From positions 558,001-622,000 of the forward strand of contig JAVTLE010000023.1 of NCBI GenBank assembly GCA_033439295.1: a stretch of DNA of 64,000 nucleotides, written 5' to 3'. Position numbers and translations under genes: made by a program. Positions 1-19,949 of this stretch are shown one piece after another. Within the stretch, counting starts at the first letter, position 1; every line of letters begins with the position of its first letter. This DNA is from Deuterostichococcus epilithicus. Its lineage: Eukaryota > Chlorophyta > Trebouxiophyceae > Prasiolales > Stichococcaceae. Below the pieces are notes generated by a model. The model was not told where the DNA came from. It saw only the letters and a list, made by a program, of their open reading frames with translations, and did not search any database.

Positions 1-70
1 GGCGCCCACCGAATACCGCTGCAACCTCCTTCTACAACTCCTCACAGCGCCCTGTGCCCTGGTGTCGCAG

Positions 71-3000
71 GCTGCTTGATGCAAACGCGCTGCTAGACGA
101 CGCCTTTGCGGCGACGCTGGCGGCCAACTCGTTCCGCTGGGAGTCGACGCTACAGCTGGCGCAGGCTGCTGCCGCGTCGCCAGCGGTGCTGACCGGTGAG
201 ACACATTTTCGGCCTTTGCCTTGTCATGCACATATTAGCTGTCGTGGAATGCTGATGCAGGCGGCGGCGGTGGCGGTGGGGCACAGGTTACAAATTGCCC
301 GAGGTCAAATTACTGTGCGCTTTCTGTGGACGACATAGCCCGCATTGCTCAGTGGTGCGGAAGAATTCCACTGAGGTCCCTGCCTTCCCACACAATCTGT
401 ACATCGCACCAGTGCTGTGCAGCTTTGTCAAGGCAGGGTCTGGGGCTGAGGTTTGCGACTGCAGCACGCAAAAGCAGCAGAAGTAGTTGAGTGTTCATTC
501 CGAGCCAGGCCACCGTGTCTATGTTGCAGCCGACAGCCACCTGACGGCAGCTGCTGCAACAGTCGCATAGGACACAGCCGCCCACAGAAAGATGTACCCT
601 TTGCGCTATGTCGCAGGCCTGGGCAGCGCCGGCATGACCACTGCTAACGCGCCAGCTGTAGTGCCAACAGCAACCGAATCTTGCACCGTCGCCATGACAG
701 CAGCGCCCTGGCATACCATGCAATAACATCGCATGCTGCAGCGTCAGGCATCAGGCAGCACCCAATGCTGCAGCTAATGGTCAGGCGGCTGCGCGCAGGC
801 TTGCGAGAGGCTGCCCGGTCTATCTTCCCAGCCGCACGTTGACCCGTGGCGCCGCTGCTCAAACACCTTTTCATCTTTGCGTGCTCGCAGGCTTTGGGCA
901 GTACCTGGTGCTGCTGCCTGTCATCCGGGGCCTGGCGGCGCTGCGGCTGCGGCTGCGCGACAACGCCACCTGCCTCAAGTCCCTCAGCGCCTTCCAGGTG
1001 CGACGAGCTCTCTTCTGGAAGCATGAAGTGGCGGTGCTGTGTACCGGATTCCCTGAGGTGGACGTGCCACCTGCCTGGAGTCCTTTCGCGCCTTCCAATT
1101 GCAGATGACTTCTTCTGAGAAGCAGACCTACAGCCTGTTGCAAACATCCACTTGCAGCCTGCAGCAGCGACTTCCAAACCGTGTGATCTGGGCCACACAA
1201 CACCTGCCTAAATCGACCTGCGCTATTCAATGCGGCAGCGGTTGGCCAGCGTCCTTACGCACACATGCAAGTGGACGCGCACGACATGAGCAGGGCACAA
1301 TGCACATGCTCGGTGTTGCTGGCTGGTGACGGCACAAGCAGCGCGGCAATCACGCCGTCGCCTGACCGACCTGGGATGTGCATCACACAAAGCCTGCCGC
1401 ACGCCGCTTGGCATGAAACACACAGGGCCACGACTCACTGCAGCGTGATTCAGTCTTGATGCAATCAGTTGAGTGGAATAGAACGTCAACAACGAAACAG
1501 CCCATGGGTGTGATGTTCTGTGTTTGCAGGCCAAGCTGCTAGCGGCGCCCGCAGATGCGGCGCTGCGCATTGAGAGCACCCTCGGCGCTCAGGACGACTT
1601 CCTTTTGAGTCTTGCCAAGGTGCAAGGACTTTGCTACCGTTTGTGCGTCGGAAGAAGTAGAGCATCCCGGGCTCCTGCGGCTGCCTGGTCAACACCACCA
1701 AGGTCGCATCAATATCCACAAGAGTGTTCCTGCGCCCTGCACAATGCCAAACACTGCTCTTCTCAGGAGCCAGGTGACTCGTGCACAGGTAAGCAGCAGT
1801 GGCCATGGCTGCAGCCCTCGAGCTTGCAGCCGCGCGGCTGGCGCCAAGTTCGAGCTTCCTGTAACACCTCCAAGACCAACGTTGCCGTGCCTTTTCGTTG
1901 CAGGGCAACGTGCTGCAGGCGGCAGCACTGGCGGGCGATGAAGTGACAGCCGACACGCTGTGCGGCCTGTACGCGAACAACACGCTTCAGCACCACAAGG
2001 TGTGCTCTACATATTGTTCCAAGATTTTTGCTAAGACGTGAATACGGTAAAATGACGCTGTCGCTCGAAGCCCGAGCACATGTCGTGCGGGATTGTTGCC
2101 AGAGGTTCCCTCCTGACGTGCAGCATTTGAAGCCTCATTGTTCATTTGGATTTTGGGCAGGGACGCTCGTGCAGGCGTCCCGGCCCATCTGGCGCATATG
2201 TATAAATTCTGGAGCGGTTGTCAGAACCTGTCATGCCTGCCGTGTCTTCTCAGATATGGACCGGCCTATGATGCAGGGACACCTAAGCGGCAGCGTGGAA
2301 GTCGACCTTCGGGGCACTTGGTCGAATTTTGGAGCAATATCAAACTCTATGTTTGTTATGTCTTCTCGTATATTCATTGGTCTGTGATGCAGGGACACCT
2401 GATTGGCGGTGTGGAGGTGGACCTCAGGGGCGCGGCGTATATTGTTGCCATCGCGCAGCCGCCGGGTTGCCAGGGCGGTGCGCAACTCTGTGCAACCCTT
2501 TTGCTGTATTATCCCTGGCTACTATCTTTGGCATCTTGCCGCCTCCATTGAATTCTCGGCTGCGACTTCAGCGCACTTCAGCGCTTCACCGTTGGCCTGG
2601 AAGCGTGCAGCGGCCCATTGGCTTCGCTTCCGTTTCCACTCGAACACACGGACAAGCAAGCCCAGGCGGGAGACAGGGCGCTGGTTTCGTTGTCGCGCTC
2701 ACTTGAGCTTCAGGGCCCAACACAAACAGCGTCACTGCTCCTGTGTGCCAGTGGCGCTGTTAGTGTCATAACCCTTGTCTTACCAGCTCCCGCGTACGCC
2801 GTGCGGATAAGGCACAAGGTGCATTCGTGCCGCAGCAGATCGTGCTGCTAGATGATGCTACCGCGCAGAGCAGCAATGGAGTCATTGTGTGCTGCTTGCG
2901 AATGCATGGCTTGCATGCGGAATTGCAGCGCGTGCTATTTTTTTTGTTGCGAGCACCGCTGGCTGTTCGTCACCGGACGGGTACGGAAGAGAGACGGAGC

Positions 3001-5359
3001 GCCTGCCTATTTTATGAAACATGGCGCAAATTTCAGCATGCGTGTGTTGACATGCCGATGCGGAGCGCGCGCTGCACACCAGCACCACTGGCTCAGGAAG
3101 AGGCGGCCCAATAAGTTCGGAGGGACATCTGACATGTTCATACTGATACACAGGTGCCGAGTGCGCTTGAAGCAAACGAGCACCACCGCAACCTTCGGAA
3201 TCCACTGCATGCACTGCATCTCCTGGTCTTTGATCTTTCGACATGCTTTGTACACGCTTCCAGATGGCGAATGCACGCTGTACATGGACGAGCACCACTG
3301 GCTACCCGTTGAGGACGCGCAGCAGGCCTTGCGCTACAGCAAATCCCAAACATTGATCCTCTTGTGCCCTGTGTTTCCAGGTTATTTCAACTTTATTGAA
3401 CATGCTTTCAGATGCCGAGCGCACGCTGTACGTGGACGAGCACCACTGGCTGTTCATTGAGGACGAGCGCGAGGACCTGCGCTACGTGTACGCCATGCCC
3501 GCCTCGCGGAACGCCACCGACCTGGCCAAAGTCTTGCATGTGAGGCCAGTTTCCCAGCCCTTTAGTTTCTAACATGGTATCTCCCAAGTCCCTGTTGAAG
3601 AGGACCTGCGCTCTTTGTACCTGACGCTCGCCTGCCGCGACACCACCGACCTGGCCGAAGTCCCGAATGTGAGAGTAGCTTCCTGCGTTTTGTACCTCAC
3701 ATGCGGGCACAGCAGCTGCCACCAGTATTGGGTGTGGGCGCCCGCGACTCGCCGCGCCCGCTCGTGTCCTGCATGCATGCGTGCGCGCGCCCACTCGTGG
3801 CGCAGCCAGGCACGCCTGCGCTCCATTGACGCAGTGCAAAGTCCAGCCGCAGTCCGCCACCGGGCGCGCAGGCGCCGTTGTGTCCAGCTCCCAGGCCTGA
3901 ACAGCACCATTGACAGCGCCTAGCCTACTTCGACTCACTTCTCACTTCGCAATTTGCCTCCGTCCTGCGCAGGTCGTGTGCAGCCTCCCGGTGGAACAGT
4001 TTCACGCTGTGTTCTGCGAGACCACATGTCAACAATCAGCTTTCTTGTGGTCTGTGCTATGCAGATCGTGTTCGGCATCGACTCGTCACTTCCCAAGGAG
4101 GCGTTACCGCAGGACGCTCTGCAGGTCAGAATTCAATCTGATGCATTGCACCGTCACCCCTCCTGTTGACCCGGACTGCGCACAGCGCCGCCTGAGCCGC
4201 TCGCTCGACACTCCACGGCTCCCGGTTGTTGCATCAGGGCGTGTGTTGCATCAGGGCGTGCTGTGGAGCCCGCACGCTTCCCAGTGCAATTCGCAGCCGC
4301 CTGCGCCTCAAGCGGCCGATCTCTTTTGACTTTCCTGCTCAGGTGCTGCACCTGGTGGCGTCAAACGACGTCGGCGGCGCCGTGGCTTGGGACTTCCTGG
4401 TGAAGGAGTGGTCGACGTTGTCGTACGCCTACAGCCACGCGTGCGTCGCTCACCTCACATACCTCTGGTTGCAACACCCTCAAGCAGCTGCAAAGCATCT
4501 CGGAACTGCAGGGTATTGATCACGCACAATCTGTCGAGCTTCTTCTATTAAGCATGGCCAACCAGTCGCCGCAGCAGGAGCAGCGGCGGCGGCAGCAGCA
4601 GTGGCCTTGTCGAATGACAACAATCGACAAATCGCTGCTTTCGCCGTGCTGATGAGCTCCTGTGTTCTCAATTTTACATTGATTTTGTTTGTTTTCTCCC
4701 GCAGCATCTGGCGGACGCTGGCAGACCTGCCGCTGCCATCGACGCGGGCACAGCTGGCGGCAGTGCGGAAGTTCTTTGCGGCCGGCGGCGCCGGTCAGGC
4801 AGTGCCGCAGGTGATGGCATTGGCTGCACTACCTTGCCCCCCTCGCTTCATGTTCAGTCTGCAAGCCGGCAGCTGTGTCGGAAACTTGTCAAATCTGGCA
4901 ATTTTGAGACATAAAACGGAGGCTGCAGGCAGGTGCGGTGCGCCAGGGACAACCTCAGAACGGCAAAGAACGGCATTTTTGGCGCAGCTGCTGCCTGGTC
5001 TGCTGCCAATGCGGCCAGCTGAAGGCCAGGCTGCAGGGGGGGCTGAAGACTGAAGACGGGGCTTTAGGGGTGAAACAATACTCATCGAGGAACAGATGCT
5101 GGGCTCAGCATCTGTGGGCTGTCAAGCTGCTATTGCAACCGGCCAGAGACAAGCTGACGGATTGGCTGGATGCGAGCCGACCAAGATGCATCGAGACATG
5201 GCTGAAAAAGTTAAAACGCTTGACGCTTTTCGTCCTCGTTTGCCGCAGCCGTACAAGGACAAGCTGACAGGGCGGCTTGAGGCGGAGGTGTCTTGGGTGG
5301 ACAACGTGGAACTCGGCATGTGCGCATTCCTCGCGACGCATGTCGGAAACAGCGGATGA
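71..5359 (+). CDS. M1-family (puromycin-sensitive type) aminopeptidase, C-terminal ERAP1_C-like half; 5' part outside window
   Basis: Supported exons: 71-195, 891-997, 1530-1619, 1904-1999, from 2393 (end unclear), 3412-3539, 4065-4124, 4343-4440, 4705-4810 and 5249-5359 (TGA). Joined in phase they read through pieces typical of the helical C-terminal domain of M1 zinc aminopeptidases: LLDDAFAATLAANSFRWEST, a stretch around DLRGAAYIVAIAQ, then QDALQ joined to VLHLVASNDVGG, AVAWDFLVKEW, STRAQLAAVRKFF, and a closing helix near EVSWVDNVELG. The family removes N-terminal residues from peptides with a HExxH zinc site; that catalytic half would lie upstream of base 1 and is not seen. The helical domain closes the active-site cavity. 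Exon 2393 has no clear donor, and one or two short exons may be missing between 2450 and 3400. Introns of this gene hold four decayed copies of its own exons. Family assignment is fairly sure; localisation cannot be judged. Confidence 0.75.
952..1104 (+). repeat. Exon echo: decayed second copy of exon end 952-997 at about 1061-1104
   Basis: The last 40 or so bases of exon 891-997, including CCACCTGCCT and CGCCTTCCA, recur about 105 bp downstream in the intron with substitutions and a small deletion. The copy lies directly after the true donor and has no clear donor of its own. Confidence 0.7.
2156..2435 (+). repeat. Three tandem units of about 116 bp ending in a real exon
   Basis: Units start near 2156, 2273 and 2389. 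Each begins with GCAGGGAC followed by exon-like sequence; units 2 and 3 encode near-identical peptides (GHLSGSVEVDLRG and GHLIGGVEVDLRG). The rest of units 1 and 2 also aligns (matching TTCTGGAGC / TTTTGGAGC and TGTCTTCTC). Unit 3 is the exon used here for the aminopeptidase; unit 1 is the most decayed. Confidence 0.7.
2913..3456 (+). repeat. Five-copy decayed exon array (CACCACTGGCT core) upstream of exon 3412-3539
   Basis: Copies of the exon start lie near 2913-2965, 3055-3096, 3153-3193, 3262-3306 and 3412-3455. All share a form of ATGCCGAGCGCACGCTG followed by GAGCACCACTGGCT. The fourth copy is closest to the used exon (TLYMDEHHWLPVED against TLYVDEHHWLFIED); the first three are much more eroded. 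Spacing is about 98-148 bp. Confidence 0.7.
3466..3669 (+). repeat. Exon echo downstream of exon 3412-3539
   Basis: The exon end 3466-3539 (EDLRYVYAMPASRNATDLAK) reappears at 3598-3669 as EEDLRSLYLTLACRDTTDLA, about 130 bp away, with the start of the following intron. The two copies share GAGGACCTGCGCT and CACCGACCTGGCC. I treat the second as a non-used copy because the first joins in phase to exon 4065. Confidence 0.65.
5141..5287 (+). repeat. Exon echo before the last aminopeptidase exon
   Basis: AGACAAGCTGACGGATTGGC at about 5147-5166 is a decayed copy of the matching stretch of the last exon (GGACAAGCTGACAGGGCGGC, from about 5258), roughly 108 bp upstream of it. Confidence 0.55.
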
Positions 5360-6372
5360 CACTGCGACGGCTGACGCCGCAGCCGCTGAGGCAGCAGCGG
5401 GCTCTGCTGCGGTAAGTGCGCTGTCTTGGCCGTGCACACCGGTAGTTGCAGGTAGTGTGGCAGCAAGGGGCCGGGCCGATGGTGGAGCCAAGAGTGCAGA
5501 GCTCGGCGTGTGCGCCTGTCTGACGGCGCTAGACCGCAGCGGCAAACGCCTGTGTGTGCAGCATCAGCGGAGGCGCAGCTCCGCACCCCCGGTGATGACG
5601 CACCATCAGCATCGGTATCATGGAGCTGACAGCTGCGCCGTGGAGGCGCTGTGCTGCGCTCCCCACGGAACCTTGAGGAATTGTCAGCAAACTTATTTTC
5701 CGCAAATCATCACAGTGCGTGCGAGGCTGCGCAGTGGCCCAATGTATCGCAGTGCTCTTGCAGAGTTTGAGCTTGCGCATTGCAAAGGTTGATTCGAATG
5801 CAGCATCTGCAGGTGGCATTGTCACAAAGAATCTTGGTTTGTAAGTTGCGGCGTGGAACGCAACTGCGTTACGGAAGGTCTGGTCGTCATCCGCCACGCC
5901 TACCCTGTTTCATTCAAAGTGTGTGGCTGTGCTGTTGGCAGTGGTCAAGACACCTTGGCGTGGCCTGCCGGTGCTGCAGAGCACCGTTTGTGGGGCACGC
6001 AGTCAACCACGCTCGTGCAGAAAAACGTCTGCAGTGGACTTCGTGGACCCCACCGTATGGATCAATTGGAGGCGGATCGACCTCCCCTGACCTCCATCGT
6101 TGTGATAAATTCGCCTGTGTTCACATGTGCCAGATACTCCGCCAGCGCTCGTCTCGGCCATGGCAAGTGTCCCACCAGTTTTTCCGCTGCTGCTCAGCTG
6201 CTGCAGGGCGGGGGTAATCTGGGCACGACACGACACCGGTTCGGAAACCACCAACTTCGCTTGATCGTCACAGCTGTGACTTCCGACAACTTCGATCACA
6301 TGAGAGTCAGGCTGTTGGATCGAGTTTCTGTTCAGTAGCGCTCAGTAATTTAGCTCAGGCACCAGCGCTGCC
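5360..6372. other. Intergenic: aminopeptidase 3' flank and lysyl-tRNA synthetase 5' flank
   Basis: No supported coding exon. A TGTAA motif at 5840-5844, about 480 bases after the aminopeptidase stop, is a candidate chlorophyte poly(A) signal. The remainder should hold the promoter and 5' leader of the synthetase gene; no TATA-like element stood out. Confidence 0.4.
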
Positions 6373-13494
<7,122 letters not shown>

Positions 13495-14774
13495 CATGGC
13501 GCCCACAGTGATGGGGCATGCGCTGCCAGTGACCTGTTGCTGATGTTGTGCTCGCTTTGTGCTCGCTGCGCGGCGGTGGCACGGCAGGACATTCCTGAGC
13601 CGCAGCAGCAAATGAGGTGCAGAATGCGATGGTGGACTCGGATTTTGAACTGGAACCTTCTGTCAACATTGATGCGGTTTGAAGTGCCAAATGTAAAGGG
13701 CCTGTCTTTCAACTGCTGGTCACGTTCGTACATCGAAGGCTGCCCAGTCACCATCACGTCAAGGAATCTTCATTCCTCCGCAGAGGAATCAATGCCGAGA
13801 GCAGCCCGCTCCAGCTTCTCAAGCCGCTCGCGCGAGCAGGGCCTGACATACGTACACGTTGGCAGCTGTTTCAGGCCGCCGGGCTGCCTGCAAGCCTCGC
13901 TGCTGCTGCTGCACCTCGCCTCAGGGCGCCAGGCAACGGGCCAGTTGCAGCGGAGCTGGGTTCGGACAACCGCTGAACTGCGCAACGTATCAGCCGCAGC
14001 AGGAGCAAATAACATATATCGCCAGGTGAGACCCGTCCCAGCTGGACGACTCGGTGCTGCATCTCGCGGTGTGAAGACATCCAACAGTGTCGGACTTCGT
14101 GCGCTGCACGCAACCCCAGTGCGAGAGCGCGATCACGGCGTAGAGTGGGATTGGGTGCGGTGTGTTAAGAAGACAGGAGACAGTTTCAGCCTTTAGTCGG
14201 CCCGAGACTGTGCGATTGCGAAAGCCTTTTGGCCTGCACCGAGCAACGCGCGAAGACCAGCAAACACGGTTGCAGGTCCGCGAGCTTGCGTTCGGAACCT
14301 GCAGCTGCTGATGCTTTCGACCCTTGCGATTTCTCCCGCATGCTCGATGGCTGCGACCATTGAAATTCGGCCTCAGGCACAATATGCCACTGGGCAGCAG
14401 AAACAGCATATGCCAAGTGGGTGCAGCGAGTTACGAGTTGCAAGCAATTGCCCGCAGACCTCCATCTGATCACGGTTAATTCTCGCTAGTTCCATCTCTG
14501 ACCTAGCCCAGCGACATGTTCTGTGACCTGCAGCTACCAGCAGGGCCGAGCTTCCTACTCGACCGATCACCAGATCAGTGTGCCTGGGCATACCAAGGAA
14601 CGAATCCCCCTTACCTTCGCCGCGCTCTGTGAGCGTGCAGGAGCCGGAGTTTTACATCAAAGCCCCGGGCATGGCAGCACTCTGGCTGCTGCGCTAGCAG
14701 CATTGCTGACTCGCTCTGCTGCCGGAGCCTTGCGCAGCGGCGGTCCGCCACAGCCACCACGGACCTCAGCCGCC
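13495..14774. other. Intergenic between LysRS and the zinc-ribbon gene
   Basis: LysRS 3' UTR with TGTAA at 13692-13696, then about 1 kb without an exon I can support. The ATG at 14775 is preceded by GCCGCC, a good initiation context, so the promoter and 5' leader of the next gene should lie in the right half. Confidence 0.4.
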
Positions 14775-17700
14775 ATGGACGTGGCTGAGGAGATGGACCC
14801 GCACGCCATGGGCGAAGGCGCGACGGAGGAGGATGGCGCCCCCAGCGGCATGACCAAGGAGTGCATGGAGTGCCAGGATGAAAAGGTGGGTGTTCATTTC
14901 GCCGGCATGGCTGCAAGCGGCAATTTCTACAGAGCTCTTGATGAGCACGTTCAGCCGAACACAAGCTTGTGGGGAGCGCGGCGGCAACACCTGTGACCTC
15001 AGCGAGGGGTTGCTTCACGAAGCAATGGCCCGCCGTGGTTGCGCCCGGCTGCGACCGGGCTGGCAGTGTTTCTGGCTGCAAACCCTGCACGGCACGAGCT
15101 CAAGGGGCGACTGATCCGCTCCGAACTCGTGACGCTGCAGGCGATTCCGGATGTTCGGCACAATTGGCGATGGATGGACAGTTACGCCAATTTTGGTGCA
15201 TTCAGAAGACTCAGGAAACGCCGATGTCGAGGCTCGAACGACACCATCGGCACTTCCGGATGCTGATTGTGTTCTGCCTTCGGTGCAGGCGATCGAGGAT
15301 TTTCCGCGCAACCGTCGGCGCCTCGACGGCCGTGACAACCGCTGCAAGCGGTGCACGGCGCGCATGGTATCTGCGCGGCTCAAGGGCAAGGCACCCATCA
15401 CCGAGCCCACAGGTTGGTTTCTGCGCTGTGCTGGTGACTGTTGTGGGTGCTTCGAGGGGTCTCCTCGCGCACAGGAGGCCCTGTGCATGCTGCTGGCCGC
15501 CTCGAGGTGGACTGATGGACAGGCTGTGGGGCAGTTTGTGGGGCAACCGCAGTGGCAGTGTCAGCCTGGTGTCCAGCGCACAGACGCAGCATGTCTGTGG
15601 ACTAATCGAATAGACACAAGTCGCTGAACTGTCATGATGTGCGTGCGCGCAGTGGCGACCAAGGCGTGCAGCCGATGCGGGGAAACGAAACCCGCCGCTG
15701 AGTTCAACGCCAACAAGGTGGCTCCTTATCAGCAACTTGCAATTTTGTGTATATTACAATGAGCCCATTCATCCCAATGAGACCAAAACATACCAGCTCC
15801 ATCAGCAGCTCGCTGGCTTCCGATACAACTTATCAGAGCCTCATTCGTTCCACTTTTGCTGTCTCACAGGTTGCACCGGACGGGCTGTGCAGCTACTGCA
15901 AGCCATGCAATGCGGCTGCGGCGGCGGAGCGCCGCGCCAAGCGCCCGCCCGTTGTGGCACCCACCGTCGCCGTCAAAGTCTGCTCCCACTGCCAGCAGGT
16001 CTGGAACCACAACCTAAGAACGTTGCTGAGGCACCTTTGCCTCGACAGGCCGTCAGTCGCAGCCCTCAATGCTGCCACTACTGCGTTGAGAATGGCGTAT
16101 GCGCCAGTTCTTCACAGGCTGGTTGGCCTGTACACCACAGGTATAGCGAGCCTTTGGGCGCTGTCGTTTTGAAAACATCTGTTGACGGATTGTGCAGGAG
16201 AAGCCGGCGAGCGAGTTCCATCGGTCTCGGTCGTACAAGGATGGGCTGTTCGGGCAGTGCCGTAGCTGCTGCGCCGCTGCCGCCGCCCGCCGCGCCAAGC
16301 CTCTGGTGAGCTCGTGCCGTTTGTACATGTTTGGTTCAGCTGCCAACCTGCCACCCTGTGTCGTGACCAGTAGTATGCAACGGGCTGGCCCCCAAATTCC
16401 CCAAACTTTCCAGCCGGCAGCAGCTGACAGGTCGGGCATGCCAGGCGGCTCAATGTTGCAGGAATGCCGCTGCATCACGCCCCTGTTGAGCTGTGACGCT
16501 GAGGCTTGCTCCTGTTGGCGACCCAAGATGACGGCGCCGAGGGTGGGTGCCAAGGCTTGCAGGCACTGCAAGAGGCGCCAAACTGCTCTACCGTTGGAGG
16601 TCCGAGTGTGTATTGTCATATACAAGATCAGCAAGATAACATTTAAGAATTCTATAACACAAGATAATTTTTTGTAGGTGGCGGCGCCGACGGTGGGCGC
16701 CAAGGCATGCAGCCGCTGCGGCGCCAACAAGCCAGCCACGGACTTCAACATCAACAAGACGACGTCTTCCGGCCTGACCAGCCACTGCAAGGTGTGCGCA
16801 AGGGATTGCCTTGCGTTTTTTGTGTTTTTTTGTTATAAAATTTGTTCTTTGCCGGGGCGGAGCGCTTCTCGAGCCAAGCAATGACCTTCTGCAGCTACGC
16901 AAATTTCGCCAGCCAGTCGCGCGGGTGTGCACATGCTGCATCCAAGAGGATAATATGCCAAATCGTCTCGGCATGCACCGCGCTGCCAACCCTTCCATAG
17001 CGTCTTGCGTCGCCTGATACGATCAACCCTGGCTGTGCAGGAGTGCATTGCGGCGGCAGCGGCAGAACGCAAGAAGCAAAAGGCGCTCGTCAACGAGCCC
17101 ACTGTGGCCTTCAAGGTCGGGTCTTCAAAAAGCAGAAAATATCTCCCCAACCCCATCTCAAACCGGTTCCCAAGCCACTGCAGCAGTGCAAAGCCCGAAG
17201 CAGGTTTGTCGAGTGTCGTGCAGGCCGTGCGTGTCTGGTCAACGGTAGCAGTTCCAGTCAATATGTTGCAGGCACACAGGGCTACCTTGACACTGATACC
17301 GAGAAATCTGCTGAGTGGTCTCGCACAGTGATTTCAGGCGATTGACTGAGACCATTATCCTGTGTGCCGGTAGGTTTGCGGGCGGTGCCGGCGCCGCAAA
17401 AAGGCAGGCGACTTCCACCGCACCCGCACGCGCTCCGACGGCCTGTCTTCCTCCTGCAAGGTGCGAACTCGGAGACAATAGGATTCAGTCTGTTGGCTCA
17501 GCACAGGGAGTCGATGGTAAACGGAAAGACGAGAGGGGAACTAGCGCTAGTGCGTTGCCTCAGCCGCGGCAGCTGCTGATCTTCCGCAGCGGCCGACTGT
17601 GGAAAGTCTCCTGTTCCTGCTGCAAGGTGCAGTTCAGGACGATGCTCCATCAGAAGGCATGTCCCCGGGGATCTGGCGTTGCCCCCTCAGGGCTCGACCC

Positions 17701-19850
17701 AGAGCGCCTGCGCTGGCGCGGTCTGCGTCCCTCCTGGTGCACACCCTTGGACATCCGACTGAACCACGCTGCCGGCATGGCGCGAGGCTGCTCTTTGTTG
17801 ACCGTGAAGCCCCTGTCTCCATGCCTGTTTCCACGCCTGCAGGCGTGCCGCAACCAGGCCAACTCCGCCGCGCGCGCCGCCGCGGGCGGGTACGGCGGCA
17901 GCCGCGGCGCCACNCCCGCTGGCGGCTCGGGCGGCACCAGCCACTACGACTCGGGCTCCGGATCCGGCGAGGGCTCCGAGGGGCCCGGCGCAGAGGCGAT
18001 GGCTCCGGCGACGGCGCCGCAGAAGACGTGCATCGAGTGCCAGGTGCCGGCCCTTACCTCACGGTGTGGCTTGCTGCTGGTAGCCATTTGCTTGTATCTA
18101 CGAGGCCACTGCCGGAACGTTTTCCCTTCTCCCATGCGCAGCAGCCATTGCAGCAGCCCTGCCGGTTGCACCCAACGACCTCGTATGAGCTGGGGCTGTC
18201 AGGAGGAAAGGATGGCAGCGGGGCCGGCACAGATGGGACGCAGGCTGCTGTGCCGCGCTCGCCCCTGCAGCTGCCTGCCAGACAATTTGCATCTACTAGA
18301 CCCTAACCCCTGATAATTTGCCCGCGCAGGAGGCGCGCTCACTGGACGACTTTGCAGCTGACGCCCGCAAGCTCGACGGGCTGCGCGACGTGTGCCAGGA
18401 CTGTCGCACGGCGCAGCTGGCATCGGCACGCGGCAGCACCGGTGCGAAACTGACATGTCTAGATTCCCAGGCTCCCACAGATTCATCCATGCAGGCAGTA
18501 TGCTCGTCACAGCAGCGCCAGCCGCGCGTGCCAGTAAAGTGATAGAAAGCCGCCGCCTAGGGGCGAGACAGTGCTTAAAGTTTCTGATATCTTCAGCGTT
18601 CTGAATGGGGGCACTGGCGCGTTGCGTGGCACAGGCGAAGCCGTCGTGGCTGGGCCGACCAAGGTGTGCCGGCGCTGCGGCCACGAACGGCCCACCACCG
18701 AGTTCCACCGCCAGCTGAGCCGCCCTGACGGCCTGTACAGGTGGGTCGGGTCCTCCACCGTGACTGGATGCCCAAGAAGCGTTTCCAGTCTCTCATCATG
18801 CGGGGGGATCAACATCTTGACTGTGCTACACACAAAATCTCGCGGCGCACCGCGTCAGCCAGGAGCGCAAGCTTGAGCTGGTATTCAGCCTCCAAGCAGC
18901 GATGTCATTCATAATGCTGCACGAAGGGCAGAACGGGCCTGGCTGCTGACCTCTGCACTTGTGCTTTGTGCAGCTACTGCGTCTTCTGTGCGTCAGAGTA
19001 CAAGCTTCAGCGGAAGGCAGGGCGCGCCGCCGCGGCTGCCGTTGCCGCCGACGCGGCTGCTGTGCAGCAGGTGGGACCTCGCTTTGCCATTGTTGCTCTT
19101 TCTCTTGGTGGCTGTGCTCGTTTCTGCTATGTTATTGAGTCGCCAATCCTTCACACTGCTACCTGAGAGTCGTCAGAGGCTTCGCAGCCTGCCTCAAAAC
19201 CGTAGAGCTCTGCTGCCGGCAGCCACCAAACACCCGCATGTGCCATATTGGGACCGTCTGACCGGTCATGTCCACTACTCTGGCAGGCGCGAGAGGCCGC
19301 GGCGTTGCTGCCGGCAAAGCGCTCCCGGGACGGGCGCCCGCGCCGCGCAGCCGCTGCCCGCCGCCGCTCGTCGTACGACGAGGACGAGGACTACCACGTG
19401 TCTGCAGCTGCGACGGCGCCGCTGGACGCTCTGGCGGCCGTCGGCGCCGCGACGCCGGAGGCCGCCGCGGCGGATGCCGCCCGGGGATCAGGGTTCAGGA
19501 TCAGCGGCGGGTCCAGCGGCGGGGGCGGCGCCCGGGGGCGTCGCGGCGGGTGCCCGCCCTGCGGCTGGGCGGGAGCCGGGAGTGGGCGCACCCGCCAGCC
19601 AGGTGCGGGTCCCTGGCGCTAGGGTATGATCATGGGTCCATGAGCCCGGGCGCTCCCTCCCATGTCCGTCCTCCAGAATTCCTTGCAGCGATTGTATCCA
19701 TTTCTCCATTGTTGGAAGTTGCATTGTACGAGCCTCCACGAGACCCAGCCGTGCTTTTTTGGCGGCTGCGGCAGCATGGCCGCTGCGCCAGTGCAAGGCA
19801 CGGCGGCTCACTGAACTGCAGGATCCAAACGAGGTAATAGTAAAAGTAAT

Positions 19851-19949
<99 letters not shown>

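Noticed and set aside
14775-19070. GATA-type zinc fingers
   Set aside because: GATA fingers have 17-20 residues between CxxC pairs and a LWR/CNACG signature; here the gap is always 22 and those residues are absent.
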